Assembly: GCA_020636045.1 (NCBI GenBank)
Contig: JACJYP010000001.1
Span: 778,568 to 842,567 of the forward strand
Direction: 5' to 3'
DNA: 64,000 nt
From: Lewinellaceae bacterium
Lineage (GTDB): Bacteria > Bacteroidota > Bacteroidia > Chitinophagales > Saprospiraceae
The first letter of the stretch is position 1. Each line of letters begins with the position of its first letter. Below, piece by piece: positions 34,491-43,364 of this stretch. The notes beneath the pieces were generated by a model. The model worked only from the letters and a program-made list of their open reading frames with translations. It was not told the DNA's origin and did not search any database. The position numbers were made by a program, and so were the translations under genes.

Positions 34491-36326
34491 ATGAAAAAGA
34501 TCAGATCATGGATGACAGCCTTGGGTATGCTCAGCCTGTCCGTCATTTATTTTTCGTTTTTCGATCCGCCTGCGGACCCTACGCTGGTGACAACCATCGA
34601 TAACAACAACGTGGCAAGTTTCACCGTCAACGACCTCCCGACGGTCAGCGGCACCGGCTCGGGCCTGCGCATCTTCCTCAGCCATGGCGACGGCACCTAT
34701 TTTATGGGCACGCCGGGCGAACTGGCAGGTCATTCGCACCACTATGCACATGCCGCAGGCGGGTACCTGCCCTTTGCAGAAGTCATCGCCTTCTATGACG
34801 ACAATAAAAAACCGCCGAAAAGAACCGTACCGGATACAGTGCCCACATCGGGCACCGCTACTGCGCCTACATACACGCCGCCTGCCATGAGCAACAATAT
34901 TCTGCTGCGAAAGACGTGCAGCATCGTGCCCGGCGATTCCATCACTTACATCATCACGTACGAGCATCCGGGAGATTGCAGCACTTCTTTGAACGGCACG
35001 ATCCTGTTCAAATTCGACGACGCCGTCTTCGATTTCAGGCAGTCCGACCTGTTTGGAGAAAACGAACAGACATCTCCGGGCGCCGGGATCAGGGAATACA
35101 CTTTTACAAACCTGGCCCCCGGCGAACAGCGCAGTTTTTTTGTACTGCTGGAAACAAAAGCAACGGTGGCTGTTGGAAGCAGCCTGTCGGCATTGACCAA
35201 TGTGTCACTGGCATTCGGCCGCTCCGACGTACCCTCCGGTTGTTCCGATCTTACCTTTACGGACACCATCGCGGACGGCGCCGTGCTTTCCTCGCACGAT
35301 CCCAACCATAAAACGGTGTATGAAAACGCCATTTGTCAGGATCAGGAAGTCACCTGGCGCATCGATTTTCAGAATGAAGGCGATGCCCCGGAAACCAACG
35401 TTGTGGTATCCGACTGGATCGACCCTTTGCTGGATTTCGACGCCGTACAGGTAACCGGGCATTCCCCGAACATTGGCTCCGTATCTGTAGTCAGAACAGA
35501 TATCAACAACAGGGAGTATCGTTTTAAAATGAACGGGCTCAACCTGAAAGGCCTGGGACAAAGAGACGTGCGCGAGGACGAGACAAAAGGGTATTTTCTG
35601 CTGAAAACCTCGCTGAACAACAACGCCCGTTGCAACGCCGTGGCAAATTCCTCCAGGATCTTTTTCGGTTGCAATCCGCCGGTGTTCACGGAAACGGCGC
35701 TGGCGCCCATTCCCTGCGACAGCTTGTGCGGGCCCTGTACCACCCTGCTGGATACCATTTTGCCGGTGTCCATCAACCCCGGCAAAGAAGTGTTCGACCC
35801 GAGTATGCTCCCGCCGGCTATTCACAGCATGTTGAACAACGGCGCCTGGTATTTCAAATGGTACCCGGGCACGGGGCTGAGCGATCCCTTCACCCTGGTG
35901 CCCGTGGTAGACCAGGCATACAACAGGACCTACACGCTGGTGGCTTCCAGTGCCGACAGTTGCGAAAGGATCGTGGTGCGCGTGCCGCTGAAACCCGACC
36001 CGCCGCTTACCATGGACATCAACAAAGTCTGCCTGGCTTCATCGGGTTGGAGATTTGACGCTACTGCCCAGGGCGCGCAAAAGGAGGACCTCATCTGGAA
36101 CGATTGCAGCACAAATATCAACCCGTTCACGATGCAATTGCCGAGCCCCCAGCGGGTGTACGTAGGGGTGTGGGACACCCTGACCGACCGCGTGGCGGAA
36201 GCATGGATCATTGATCCTTCCTGCGGCAGTTCCCCGGCTTGTCCGCCTGCCTGCATCTGGGCGGCGGTGGCCCTGATCGCCCTGTTCCTCTTTCTGGTAT
36301 TTCCTTATATAAGGCGAAACCCCTAA
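34491..36326 (+). CDS. Membrane-anchored HDPN-domain surface protein
   Basis: A 611-residue protein of unknown function. The N terminus (MTALGMLSLSVIYFSFF) is a signal or anchor segment. Residues about 40-105 resemble a PKD domain that ends in the same YDDNKKPPKR string as the upstream protein. Further on come two HDPN-style units, the clearest at VLSSHDPNHKTVYEN followed by VTWRIDFQNEGDAPETNVVV. A C-terminal helix (IWAAVALIALFLFLVFPYI) followed by RRNP anchors it in the membrane, in contrast to the barrel end of its relatives. Several Cys pairs in the last 200 residues suggest an extracytoplasmic location. Middle gene of the 32454-39096 operon. Confidence 0.68.
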   Translation: MKKIRSWMTALGMLSLSVIYFSFFDPPADPTLVTTIDNNNVASFTVNDLPTVSGTGSGLRIFLSHGDGTYFMGTPGELAGHSHHYAHAAGGYLPFAEVIAFYDDNKKPPKRTVPDTVPTSGTATAPTYTPPAMSNNILLRKTCSIVPGDSITYIITYEHPGDCSTSLNGTILFKFDDAVFDFRQSDLFGENEQTSPGAGIREYTFTNLAPGEQRSFFVLLETKATVAVGSSLSALTNVSLAFGRSDVPSGCSDLTFTDTIADGAVLSSHDPNHKTVYENAICQDQEVTWRIDFQNEGDAPETNVVVSDWIDPLLDFDAVQVTGHSPNIGSVSVVRTDINNREYRFKMNGLNLKGLGQRDVREDETKGYFLLKTSLNNNARCNAVANSSRIFFGCNPPVFTETALAPIPCDSLCGPCTTLLDTILPVSINPGKEVFDPSMLPPAIHSMLNNGAWYFKWYPGTGLSDPFTLVPVVDQAYNRTYTLVASSADSCERIVVRVPLKPDPPLTMDINKVCLASSGWRFDATAQGAQKEDLIWNDCSTNINPFTMQLPSPQRVYVGVWDTLTDRVAEAWIIDPSCGSSPACPPACIWAAVALIALFLFLVFPYIRRNP

Positions 36327-36360
36327 ACTTGCAGGCAGCTTCCCACCGAAAATGCCTTTC

Positions 36361-39096
36361 ATGAAACGCCCGATCTCCCCGATCTTCCTTTTATTGTTGC
36401 TCTGCGCCGTCTGGTATCTGTACGCCTGTTCAGGCCAGGCGGCGCAAAGCAGCAGCGAGGACGAGACCATGCGGGGGAGCGATGCAGTCCCCTCCCACCC
36501 TGTCGACACCATCGCCACGGCGCAATGGACGCGCTTTTGCGACACGGCAATCGCGAAGGCCGAAGCCTGGTACGACCGCGACAGCCTGCTCCGCGCGGTG
36601 GCCGTGCTTGATTCGGCAATCCGGGTTTTGCACGAAGCCGGCCGCGCCGAATCGCTCGAAACGGCCGACCTGTGGGCCTGGGAAGGGTTTGCCTACCGCG
36701 AGATGGGACGCTATTCCGACGTGCTGGATGCTTACCGCGCGGCCATCCGCATTTACGAACGCCGGCATTTCAACCATCCCCGCGTGGCATACTGCTACAA
36801 AAACGCCGCGCAGGTGTACATCCGCCGGCAGAACTACGACCTCGCAAACCAGTTTCTGAAAGCGGGCATCCTCAGCGATTCCACCGGCGATCAGTTGCTC
36901 TCCATCTACGGCCAACTGGCCAACAACGCCTACTGGCAGGACAGTTTCGACCTGGCCCTGCGTTATTTCAACCTGGGGAAAAATGTGCCGGGTCAAAGGT
37001 ATCATCGCGCCTCGCTGCAATCCATCGGCGCCCTGGTCATGATCGAAAAAGGCCGGTGGCGGCGTGCCGAGGAGCTCAACCGTCAGGCTTTGCAATACTA
37101 CCGCAGCGACCCCGATGAGACGGAAAACCGCATCCGCTGCTACACCGCACTGGCCGAGATCGCCGCCAAAACGCAGCGCCCCGCCCTGGCGGTCTCGTAC
37201 TACCGGGAAGCAGAAAAGGAAAGTCTGAACGGCCTGAAAGGCAAACACCGCGAAAAGGCAAAACTGTACACCGATTGGGGCGACTTTGAGCGCGCGCGCG
37301 GGCGCAACGGCGAAGCCCTGCAATTTTACCAGAAAGCCCTGATCCAGTCCTTCTCCGATTTCAACGAGGCCGATCCCGCGCAAAACCCCGCCATAGAAAA
37401 CCCGCCGGTGGAACTATGGGCCATGGCGGCATCGGCGCGTAAAGCCGCCCTGCTGCTGGAAACGCCGGACACCGGCAAGCGCCGGTCCGCCGCCCGGTGC
37501 TTCGACCTGGCCCTTGCCGTGGCCGGACAGTTGCGCCGCACCTACGGCACCGACGAGGCCAAACTCTACCTCGCACAGCACAATTACAACCTACGCCGTG
37601 AGGCGGCCGTGAATCTCTGGGCGCTTTACCGGGAAACGCGGGAAACAGCCACCCTGGAACGCCTGTTCGACCTGTTCGAAAACAACCGCGCCAACACCCT
37701 GCGCGACGCCCTGCAACAGCAGCGCGCCCTGGCATTGGCTGCCATCCCCGACTCGCTGCTACAACGGGAAGAAAACCTGCGCCGCGACATCGCCGTGCTA
37801 CGGGCGGAACTGCTCGAACAAGGCCGGTCGGCCGACGCCGGAGATCCGGCACAAGACTCTCCCCTGCAAACGGCGCTGTTCCAGGCGGAACGGCAATACG
37901 AGGACCTGATCGCCGGGCTGGACAAAAACCATCCGCGCTTCGGCGAATTCAACCGCGCAGACCAGACGGCCGGCTTGCAGGACATCCGCAAGGCCCTGCC
38001 CGATTCGACGGGCCTGTTCTCCTGGTTCGATGCCGGCGACCGCTACCTGTGCCTGGTGCTGCGCACAAACGACCTGCACGCGTACGAAGTGCCGCGCGAC
38101 AGCGCCCTCGATGCGTCGCTGCTGCATTTTCAGTCCCTGCTGGCCGACAAAAATGCCCAGGAAAACGATCCCGCCGATTTTTTTGCAAACGCATATTACC
38201 TGAAACAGCGGCTCCTGCCCGACTCCGCCCTCGCCGGCCTGAACAGCCTGGCCATCGTGCCCGACGGCCGCCTTTCCTATTTGCCCTTCGACGCGCTGCT
38301 GAGTGCGCCGCACCGGGGCGCGTACGCTACGGCGCCCTATCTCCTGCGCCGCTTCCACCTGCGCTACGCCTGGTCAGCAACCCTGCTGGCGGCGGCGCCG
38401 TTGTCCGCCGGCCGCGGGCACGGATTCCTGCAGGTGGCGCCTTTCGTGGAAACTGCCCGCGACGGGCTGGTTCCCCTGCCCAACAGCCTATGGGAAAAAC
38501 CCGAAAGCACCCATGCCGCTTTGCTCCACGGCGCCGACGCCACCGCCGCCCGCTTTCTGGACACGGCCGCCCGATTCGAGGTGTTGCACCTCTCCACCCA
38601 CGCGCACGCGGGCCGGCGCTCCCAGCCTTCCATCGAATTTTTTGACCGCAGCGTTGCATTGCCCGAGATCTACGCCCAGCGCCTGCACGCCTCCCTGGTG
38701 CTGCTCAGCGCCTGCGAGACCGGCGCCGGCGAATTTGCCGAAGGCGAGGGCGTGCTCAGCCTCGCCAGGGCCTTTGCCTATGCGGGCGCCCAAAGCCTGA
38801 TCGCCAGCCACTGGTCGGTCAACGACCGCTCCACGGCCGAACTGTTCGCCGCTTTCTACCGGCAACTGGAACAGGGCGCCGGCAAAAGCGAGGCGCTGCG
38901 GCAGGCCAAACTGCACATGCTTGCGCAGCCGGGGCCCGACGCCCGCAAGGCGCCGTTCTACTGGGCGGCCTTCGCCTTTTCCGGCAGCGACGGGCAGGTC
39001 GGGCAGACGGGCGGCAGCATGCCCTGGTGGGTATGGTTGTGGGTGGCAGGATTTCTGTTGGCGGGCGCGTGGGTAGCGTTGCGGCGGGATCGATGA
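36361..39096 (+). CDS. CHAT-domain TPR protein, second copy
   Basis: A 911-residue protein built like the one at 7562. The N-terminal segment MKRPISPIFLLLLLCAVWYL ends in YAC, a weak lipobox; an ATG at 36352 would add three residues. TPR-like repeats fill about residues 50-430 (for example YRDSLLRAVAVLDSAIRVLH and AKLYTDWGDFERARGRNG), then a coiled-coil region. The CHAT domain has His in HLSTHAHAG near residue 746 and Cys in LLSACETGAG near residue 784, so the catalytic pair is present. A terminal hydrophobic helix (WWVWLWVAGFLLAGAW) ends in basic residues. The expected topology places the protease outside the cytoplasm. Last gene of the operon with the two HDPN-domain proteins, its likely functional partners. 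Confidence 0.84.
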   Translation: MKRPISPIFLLLLLCAVWYLYACSGQAAQSSSEDETMRGSDAVPSHPVDTIATAQWTRFCDTAIAKAEAWYDRDSLLRAVAVLDSAIRVLHEAGRAESLETADLWAWEGFAYREMGRYSDVLDAYRAAIRIYERRHFNHPRVAYCYKNAAQVYIRRQNYDLANQFLKAGILSDSTGDQLLSIYGQLANNAYWQDSFDLALRYFNLGKNVPGQRYHRASLQSIGALVMIEKGRWRRAEELNRQALQYYRSDPDETENRIRCYTALAEIAAKTQRPALAVSYYREAEKESLNGLKGKHREKAKLYTDWGDFERARGRNGEALQFYQKALIQSFSDFNEADPAQNPAIENPPVELWAMAASARKAALLLETPDTGKRRSAARCFDLALAVAGQLRRTYGTDEAKLYLAQHNYNLRREAAVNLWALYRETRETATLERLFDLFENNRANTLRDALQQQRALALAAIPDSLLQREENLRRDIAVLRAELLEQGRSADAGDPAQDSPLQTALFQAERQYEDLIAGLDKNHPRFGEFNRADQTAGLQDIRKALPDSTGLFSWFDAGDRYLCLVLRTNDLHAYEVPRDSALDASLLHFQSLLADKNAQENDPADFFANAYYLKQRLLPDSALAGLNSLAIVPDGRLSYLPFDALLSAPHRGAYATAPYLLRRFHLRYAWSATLLAAAPLSAGRGHGFLQVAPFVETARDGLVPLPNSLWEKPESTHAALLHGADATAARFLDTAARFEVLHLSTHAHAGRRSQPSIEFFDRSVALPEIYAQRLHASLVLLSACETGAGEFAEGEGVLSLARAFAYAGAQSLIASHWSVNDRSTAELFAAFYRQLEQGAGKSEALRQAKLHMLAQPGPDARKAPFYWAAFAFSGSDGQVGQTGGSMPWWVWLWVAGFLLAGAWVALRRDR

Positions 39097-39097
39097 T

Positions 39098-39565
39098 TCA
39101 GCGCCACTCCTCCGCCGGCAGCGGCGTGCCGTTGCCGCCGTCGAACAGGAATTTCCAGGCGCCGTCGGCCTGCTTTTTCCAGATCGTGCAATAGGCGCCG
39201 TAATAGGTGGTATCCGCCGCGACGTATTTCCAGTAACCGAGCGTATAGCCCAGGTCGCCCGAAGCCGCGGCTTCGGCCTTGAACGGCTTCCAACTGATCG
39301 CTTTGGTATCGGGCTGGGCCTGCCACTGGGCGTTCAGCGCCGCCCTGCCGATCACCGGCAACTGACCTTCGTCGTATTTGACGACCAGGCTGTCGGCGTA
39401 TTGCAGCAGCGCCGCGTGAAAGCCGTCTTTCACCGCTGCGGCGCACATGGCCACATCGGCGGCTTTCATGGCCTGCTCGGCTTGCTGGCGCAAACCGGCA
39501 TCGGGAGCACTACAGGTGCAGTAGAGCAGGGTGAGGAGCGGGAGGAGGAGGTGGTGCTTTTGCAT
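39098..39565 (-). CDS. SnoaL/DUF4440-like secreted protein
   Basis: A 155-residue protein with signal peptide MQKHHLLLPLLTLLYCTC, possibly lipidated at the last Cys although the lipobox is poor. The mature part follows the SnoaL-like/nuclear-transport-factor-2 fold: helices with MKAADVAMCAAAVKDGFHAA, then strands with DLGYTLGYWKYVAADTTYYG and WKKQADGAWKFLFDGGNGTP, the typical end of DUF4440-type proteins. Such domains bind small ligands or act as isomerase-like enzymes; nothing shows which here. Convergent with the CHAT gene, one base apart. Confidence 0.7.
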   Translation of the reverse strand: MQKHHLLLPLLTLLYCTCSAPDAGLRQQAEQAMKAADVAMCAAAVKDGFHAALLQYADSLVVKYDEGQLPVIGRAALNAQWQAQPDTKAISWKPFKAEAAASGDLGYTLGYWKYVAADTTYYGAYCTIWKKQADGAWKFLFDGGNGTPLPAEEWR

Positions 39566-39598
39566 AGAGGGGGGGATGTGAGTTCGGGTGTTTCTGGT

Positions 39599-39638
39599 AT
39601 CCTATTCGCAAAAAAACCGGTTTTTTTGCGAATAGGAT
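39599..39638. repeat. Perfect 40-base palindrome
   Basis: Both 20-base arms are exactly complementary with no loop (left arm begins ATCCTATTCGC, centre AACC/GGTT). It lies between the starts and ends of two minus-strand genes (SnoaL-like start at 39565, SWIM protein stop at 39693). It could work as a terminator in either direction or be a mobile-element relic. Confidence 0.8.
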
Positions 39639-39692
39639 CGCAAATTTCGGATGGGTGTATCACGATCTATCTCCGCGTAAATAACCGGAGGC

Positions 39693-41438
39693 TTACCCTT
39701 TACGCCCCAGCACGCCCTTTGTCAGTTCTTCGATCATAGCCGGTCGCCGCGGATATTTTTGTATCAGTTCGTTCGCCATCCGGCGGACCGGCTCGTGGCT
39801 GCCATCGATGTCCTGCATCACTTTTTTCATGTTTTTGGCCAGATTGTAATATTCCTTGCGGTTACTAGCCTGCTCCGCCTGTTTCTGAAGCGCGGGCAGG
39901 TACAGGGCCAGCATTTCTTTGGGATACCGGTGCGCCAGGTACGGGTGAATATTGTGCAGCAGGTCCAGACTGGGATCGGCCGGCATAAATTGCAACAGCC
40001 TTTCCCACTGCGCCTCCTGGATAAAAACGGGCGACAAATGAAAGAACAGCGACTGTTCCGGATCCTCCCAGGCAAATTGACGCGGACGCTTGCGGACCCC
40101 TTCAATGGTAGCCTGTATGTACGCTTCGATCACACCGGGCCATTCCTGTTCGGAATAGGTGTTTTTCCAGGCCTGGTAGTGTTCGACATTTACGCCCCGG
40201 TCGAACGCAAACTTTTTGGCGAAGTGCCGCTCCGCCTCCAGATCGTGTTCCTGGCGGGCGATATCGAGCAACACCAATTCCCAGCGGTGTACGATACCCG
40301 GGTGCGAGCGCTGCCGGGCGAGTTCAATGCCTTCCTGCAACAACTTTTTCGCCTCCCCGAATTGCCGCTCGTCGATAGCCCGTTGCACCGCGATGGCCCG
40401 CACATCGTCCATGTCCATATGCCCGGCAATCAGTTGCGCGGATTCCGCTTCCCGGCCGACAGTCGCCAGAAAGCGGATCTTCGAGGTCAGGAAAAATTCC
40501 TGTCTGAAACCGGTGTATTTCCCGGTATGCGTTTTGGCAAGTTTGTCCAGCAGCGACAGAAAGCGTTCCGGGTACGCATGCACGGCCAGCGATTCCGCAA
40601 CAGATAGCAGTTCATAACCGAAATCGCCGTAATCGAACCAGTGCCTGTTTTGCAGCACGGCATCGATAAAATCCAGCATTTGCGTACGCAGCGGCGGCGC
40701 CAGCGTATCCAGTTGCGACAACTCGCGTAACACCGCGATGGCCCGGATCAGGATTTCCGATATATTTCCGGCGGAATCGTCGCAGCCTTCGAACACTGAG
40801 GCGAGTTCCTCCGCGACGACTTCGGCCACCTCGGCCGCCTGCCGGTAGTTTTTCCCGGCCAGGGCATCTTCCGCGTCACGCAGCACCTTGTACATCTCCC
40901 TCGACAGGCCGAACGTACTGCTGTAATCGATAAAACCGCGGTTGGAATAGCGCCGGATGATCTGCCGGATCATCGATCTGTACTTTCCCGTCACATCGAG
41001 CCCGGGCGCCTTGTCGGCAAAATACAGCAAAAAGCGGTCGCCGAAACGCTCGTCTTCCGCTTTCATTTTCCGGATAAAATCGCGCATCTCATCGGCGTCG
41101 ACTTTCAGCAGCACTTCCTCGAAATGCGTTTTTCCCGTTTTTTTCCGCTGCTTTTTTGGCGCGGGCGAAGTGCCTTGCTGCCGCAGGGCGTACAACACCG
41201 CGACCACGTGCTTGCACACGCCGCCGTCATAAGGGCAGTCGCATTCCGCCTCCCGCACCCGGTCGCCCGACATCCGCAGCGACACCTCGTATTCGGCGCT
41301 GCCTTCCACCATTGCCAGCCATTCACCTTTGCCTGCCGGCTCCAGTGAAGTCACTGCGCCGGCTTCGAAGTAATCCTGCCCGCGCCGGAGTATCTTCTCG
41401 GGGATATTCGATTCGAAATTGTGGAGGGTGAATGACAT
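39693..41438 (-). CDS. SWIM zinc-finger protein
   Basis: A 581-residue cytoplasmic protein. Near the N terminus, AECDCPYDGGVCKHVVAVLYAL is a SWIM zinc finger (CxC-n-CxH, residues about 63-83). The remaining about 480 residues are helical and repeat-like, without a catalytic motif that I recognise. SWIM fingers bind DNA or proteins, and bacterial members often neighbour helicases or MoxR-type ATPases, none of which is adjacent here. A lysine-rich linker (PKKQRKKTGK) follows the finger. A TACATTTG -7 box lies about 45 bases upstream. It stands alone between convergent and divergent neighbours. Confidence 0.8.
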   Translation of the reverse strand: MSFTLHNFESNIPEKILRRGQDYFEAGAVTSLEPAGKGEWLAMVEGSAEYEVSLRMSGDRVREAECDCPYDGGVCKHVVAVLYALRQQGTSPAPKKQRKKTGKTHFEEVLLKVDADEMRDFIRKMKAEDERFGDRFLLYFADKAPGLDVTGKYRSMIRQIIRRYSNRGFIDYSSTFGLSREMYKVLRDAEDALAGKNYRQAAEVAEVVAEELASVFEGCDDSAGNISEILIRAIAVLRELSQLDTLAPPLRTQMLDFIDAVLQNRHWFDYGDFGYELLSVAESLAVHAYPERFLSLLDKLAKTHTGKYTGFRQEFFLTSKIRFLATVGREAESAQLIAGHMDMDDVRAIAVQRAIDERQFGEAKKLLQEGIELARQRSHPGIVHRWELVLLDIARQEHDLEAERHFAKKFAFDRGVNVEHYQAWKNTYSEQEWPGVIEAYIQATIEGVRKRPRQFAWEDPEQSLFFHLSPVFIQEAQWERLLQFMPADPSLDLLHNIHPYLAHRYPKEMLALYLPALQKQAEQASNRKEYYNLAKNMKKVMQDIDGSHEPVRRMANELIQKYPRRPAMIEELTKGVLGRKG

Positions 41439-41480
41439 TTACTTTTTACAAAAATGAGCAGGTGTGATCGGCTGATAGTG

Positions 41481-41488
41481 CAAATGTA
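41481..41488 (-). promoter_or_regulatory. -7 box (TACATTTG) for the SWIM gene
   Basis: A perfect TAnnTTTG match on the minus strand, 42 bases before the ATG at 41438. Confidence 0.45.
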
Positions 41489-41580
41489 ATATGAGGGGAT
41501 GTATTTCCAGTTGGTCGTTGCGATGCGGCTTACTATATTGCTTACATTCACATTGCGACGCTCTTTCCTTTTATAAACCC

Positions 41581-41588
41581 TACTTTTG
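41581..41588 (+). promoter_or_regulatory. -7 box (TACTTTTG) for the gene at 41608
   Basis: A perfect TAnnTTTG match 19 bases before the ATG at 41608, implying a very short leader. Confidence 0.45.
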
Positions 41589-41607
41589 ATGAAAATCCAA
41601 GGGAGTT

Positions 41608-42522
41608 ATGAAAAATGTGCCGCATTTGAGCAAGGAGGCCCGATTTTACGACATCGTTAAAAAGGGGGTTAGATTGCTGGCTGAACAACAGGAGTATAAA
41701 CAAAGCAACCTTATCAATAAGTTGAAAACCCTGGATCTGGCCATTTCTTCCGCTTCCCTCAGCAATATTGTAAACGACAAGCCCGCAGGCCTGAAAGTGC
41801 TCAAAACGGCTGCAAACGGCTTACAAACCATCATTGAGAGGGAGCTCGGAATGGCGTATTCCAAAGAGCACAGGGAATTCAGGGCAAACGGTCTTTCCGA
41901 CTGGGAGCCTTACATTATTCCGGAAGAGCCGCTAAAATTACCAGATGATTCAGGTTTAGTCATCCATGAAGACGGCAGAGTTTCGATCGGGTATAAGACT
42001 GAATTTATCGCAACCGCCCAAAAAGAAGTCATTGAGGTTGGCGTTCGCCTAAAAACATTTTCAGAATATTTCACGTCCAGGCGTGAAAACGAGTATAAAG
42101 ATTATATCAGTACGCTCTTGAAAAAAGGGGTAAGTTTCAAAGCCTATTTACTTGACCCGGATTCTAACGAAGCACGCTTATATTTTGATGACCGTGCACG
42201 CGTACAGGAATCCGAGTCCGATGCCATTGCTGAAATGAAAAAAGCAATAGAAAAACTTATTCGCATTGCAAAAGAATTCGAACAAAACAGATACCCGGGA
42301 TCCTTCGAAATTTATATCTACAAACATATTCCATACAATCATTTTCTGGTCGTCGACCGACAACTGGAAGGGGGGAAAATGATGGTGTCGCACTATTTGT
42401 ACGCTACCCGGCGGGCAGAGTGTCCTGTATGGGAATTCCGGCGTTCGACACACCCGAAATTATATGAAATGTATCATCGCTCCCTCGTATCATTTGTCCA
42501 GCATGCAAAACGCTTGCCCTGA
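41608..42522 (+). CDS. Regulator-like protein with possible PLD-like C-terminal half
   Basis: A 304-residue cytoplasmic protein. Residues 1-85 are helical and basic (YKQSNLINKLKTLDLAISSA, then LSNIVNDKPAGLKVLKTAAN), consistent with a helix-turn-helix of the Cro/C1 kind. The C-terminal half (EVIEVGVRLKTFSEYF, then KGVSFKAYLLDPDSNEARLY) resembles the phospholipase-D-like sensor half of regulators annotated with DUF5919-type domains; no duplicated HKD motif is visible, so catalysis is doubtful. Monocistronic. Genes of this type often lie near defence or stress loci, and this one borders the island to its right. Assignment is by overall pattern only. Confidence 0.5.
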   Translation: MKNVPHLSKEARFYDIVKKGVRLLAEQQEYKQSNLINKLKTLDLAISSASLSNIVNDKPAGLKVLKTAANGLQTIIERELGMAYSKEHREFRANGLSDWEPYIIPEEPLKLPDDSGLVIHEDGRVSIGYKTEFIATAQKEVIEVGVRLKTFSEYFTSRRENEYKDYISTLLKKGVSFKAYLLDPDSNEARLYFDDRARVQESESDAIAEMKKAIEKLIRIAKEFEQNRYPGSFEIYIYKHIPYNHFLVVDRQLEGGKMMVSHYLYATRRAECPVWEFRRSTHPKLYEMYHRSLVSFVQHAKRLP

Positions 42523-42918
42523 TGCATTCCGAATCATTCTTTAAAGCGAAGATCGGATTCAATTCAAATGATAAATTTACGTAAATTTACATAAACGTTT
42601 GTATATCAATATTTTAAACTCAAAGCCTCGTTCTTGGGAATACCTTTGCCATGTTATTATCGATGAACTGGCTCGGTAATGTGATATCAGATGGGTTATG
42701 CGTCATTCCGGCACCCTCATCTCTTATGCACTTTAAACAAGAGCAGTACTTAAGGTAAGAGGGAATACTATCGCAATAGTTGCCCCGGTTTCAAAATTCA
42801 AAGATCTAAGAATTGTAAGGTTTGCCCGCTGTGTTGTCACGGCCGGGCCCTGTAAAACATACCTGTCTGGCACCTGCCGACCGCCTTTCATCGCATTTTT
42901 TCACTTAAAGCAACTACT
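42523..42918. other. Intergenic region, 396 bases
   Basis: No convincing gene. A TACCTTTG -7 box lies at 42641-42648, preceded by AT-rich sequence. Directly after it is a 31-codon open frame (ATG at 42663, stop ending 42758) with no recognisable features. The box may serve that short frame or give the gene at 42919 a long leader. Confidence 0.4.
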
Positions 42919-43290
42919 ATGAAAAATGCAATTAAAAAAGGCTGGCATGGAATCCTCCCGATGTTATTCTTCCTTTCACCCCTGTTCCTGCATCCACCTG
43001 GATATTCAGCCGCGTTGCCTCTGCAGGTGCTGACCTGCCCCCCTCCGGATGTTGTAGTTACTGACAAAACATCGGATTCAGTAACGTTTTCCTGGAGTAC
43101 GTTCTCCGGTGCTACGTACAAGGCCTGGTATTACAGAAGTGAGGACAGTTTTACCAGTTCAGAGGTTACGACAGGAAGTTCGTCAATTACCTTTTCGGAC
43201 CTCCCGCCAGGTACCTATGACTTTTATTTTGCTACCGTATGTGGTGAAGAAGTATCATCATACATCGTTGTAGATGACCTGATCATGTGA
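42919..43290 (+). CDS. Small secreted Fn3-like protein
   Basis: A 123-residue protein. Its N terminus has a basic region and a hydrophobic stretch (GILPMLFFLSPLFLHPPGYSA), giving a plausible signal peptide. The mature about 85 residues look like one fibronectin type III-like beta-sandwich (PDVVVTDKTSDSVTFSWSTF, SSSITFSDLPPGTYDFYFAT), with Cys at both ends that could form a disulfide. No sorting domain or partner gene is visible; a clean terminator follows 20 bases after the stop, so it is probably expressed alone and released to the periplasm or surface. Confidence 0.6.
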   Translation: MKNAIKKGWHGILPMLFFLSPLFLHPPGYSAALPLQVLTCPPPDVVVTDKTSDSVTFSWSTFSGATYKAWYYRSEDSFTSSEVTTGSSSITFSDLPPGTYDFYFATVCGEEVSSYIVVDDLIM

Positions 43291-43309
43291 TCATCCGAAG
43301 ATGCAAATC

Positions 43310-43340
43310 AGGCGTCCCGGCAAACCGGGACGCCTTTTGT
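43310..43340 (+). terminator. Rho-independent terminator
   Basis: A perfect 11-base stem (AGGCGTCCCGG / CCGGGACGCCT) with loop CAAA and a short T-run, 20 bases after the Fn3-like gene. Confidence 0.85.
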
Positions 43341-43364
43341 ATTGGTCATTTCCACATCCCCATT

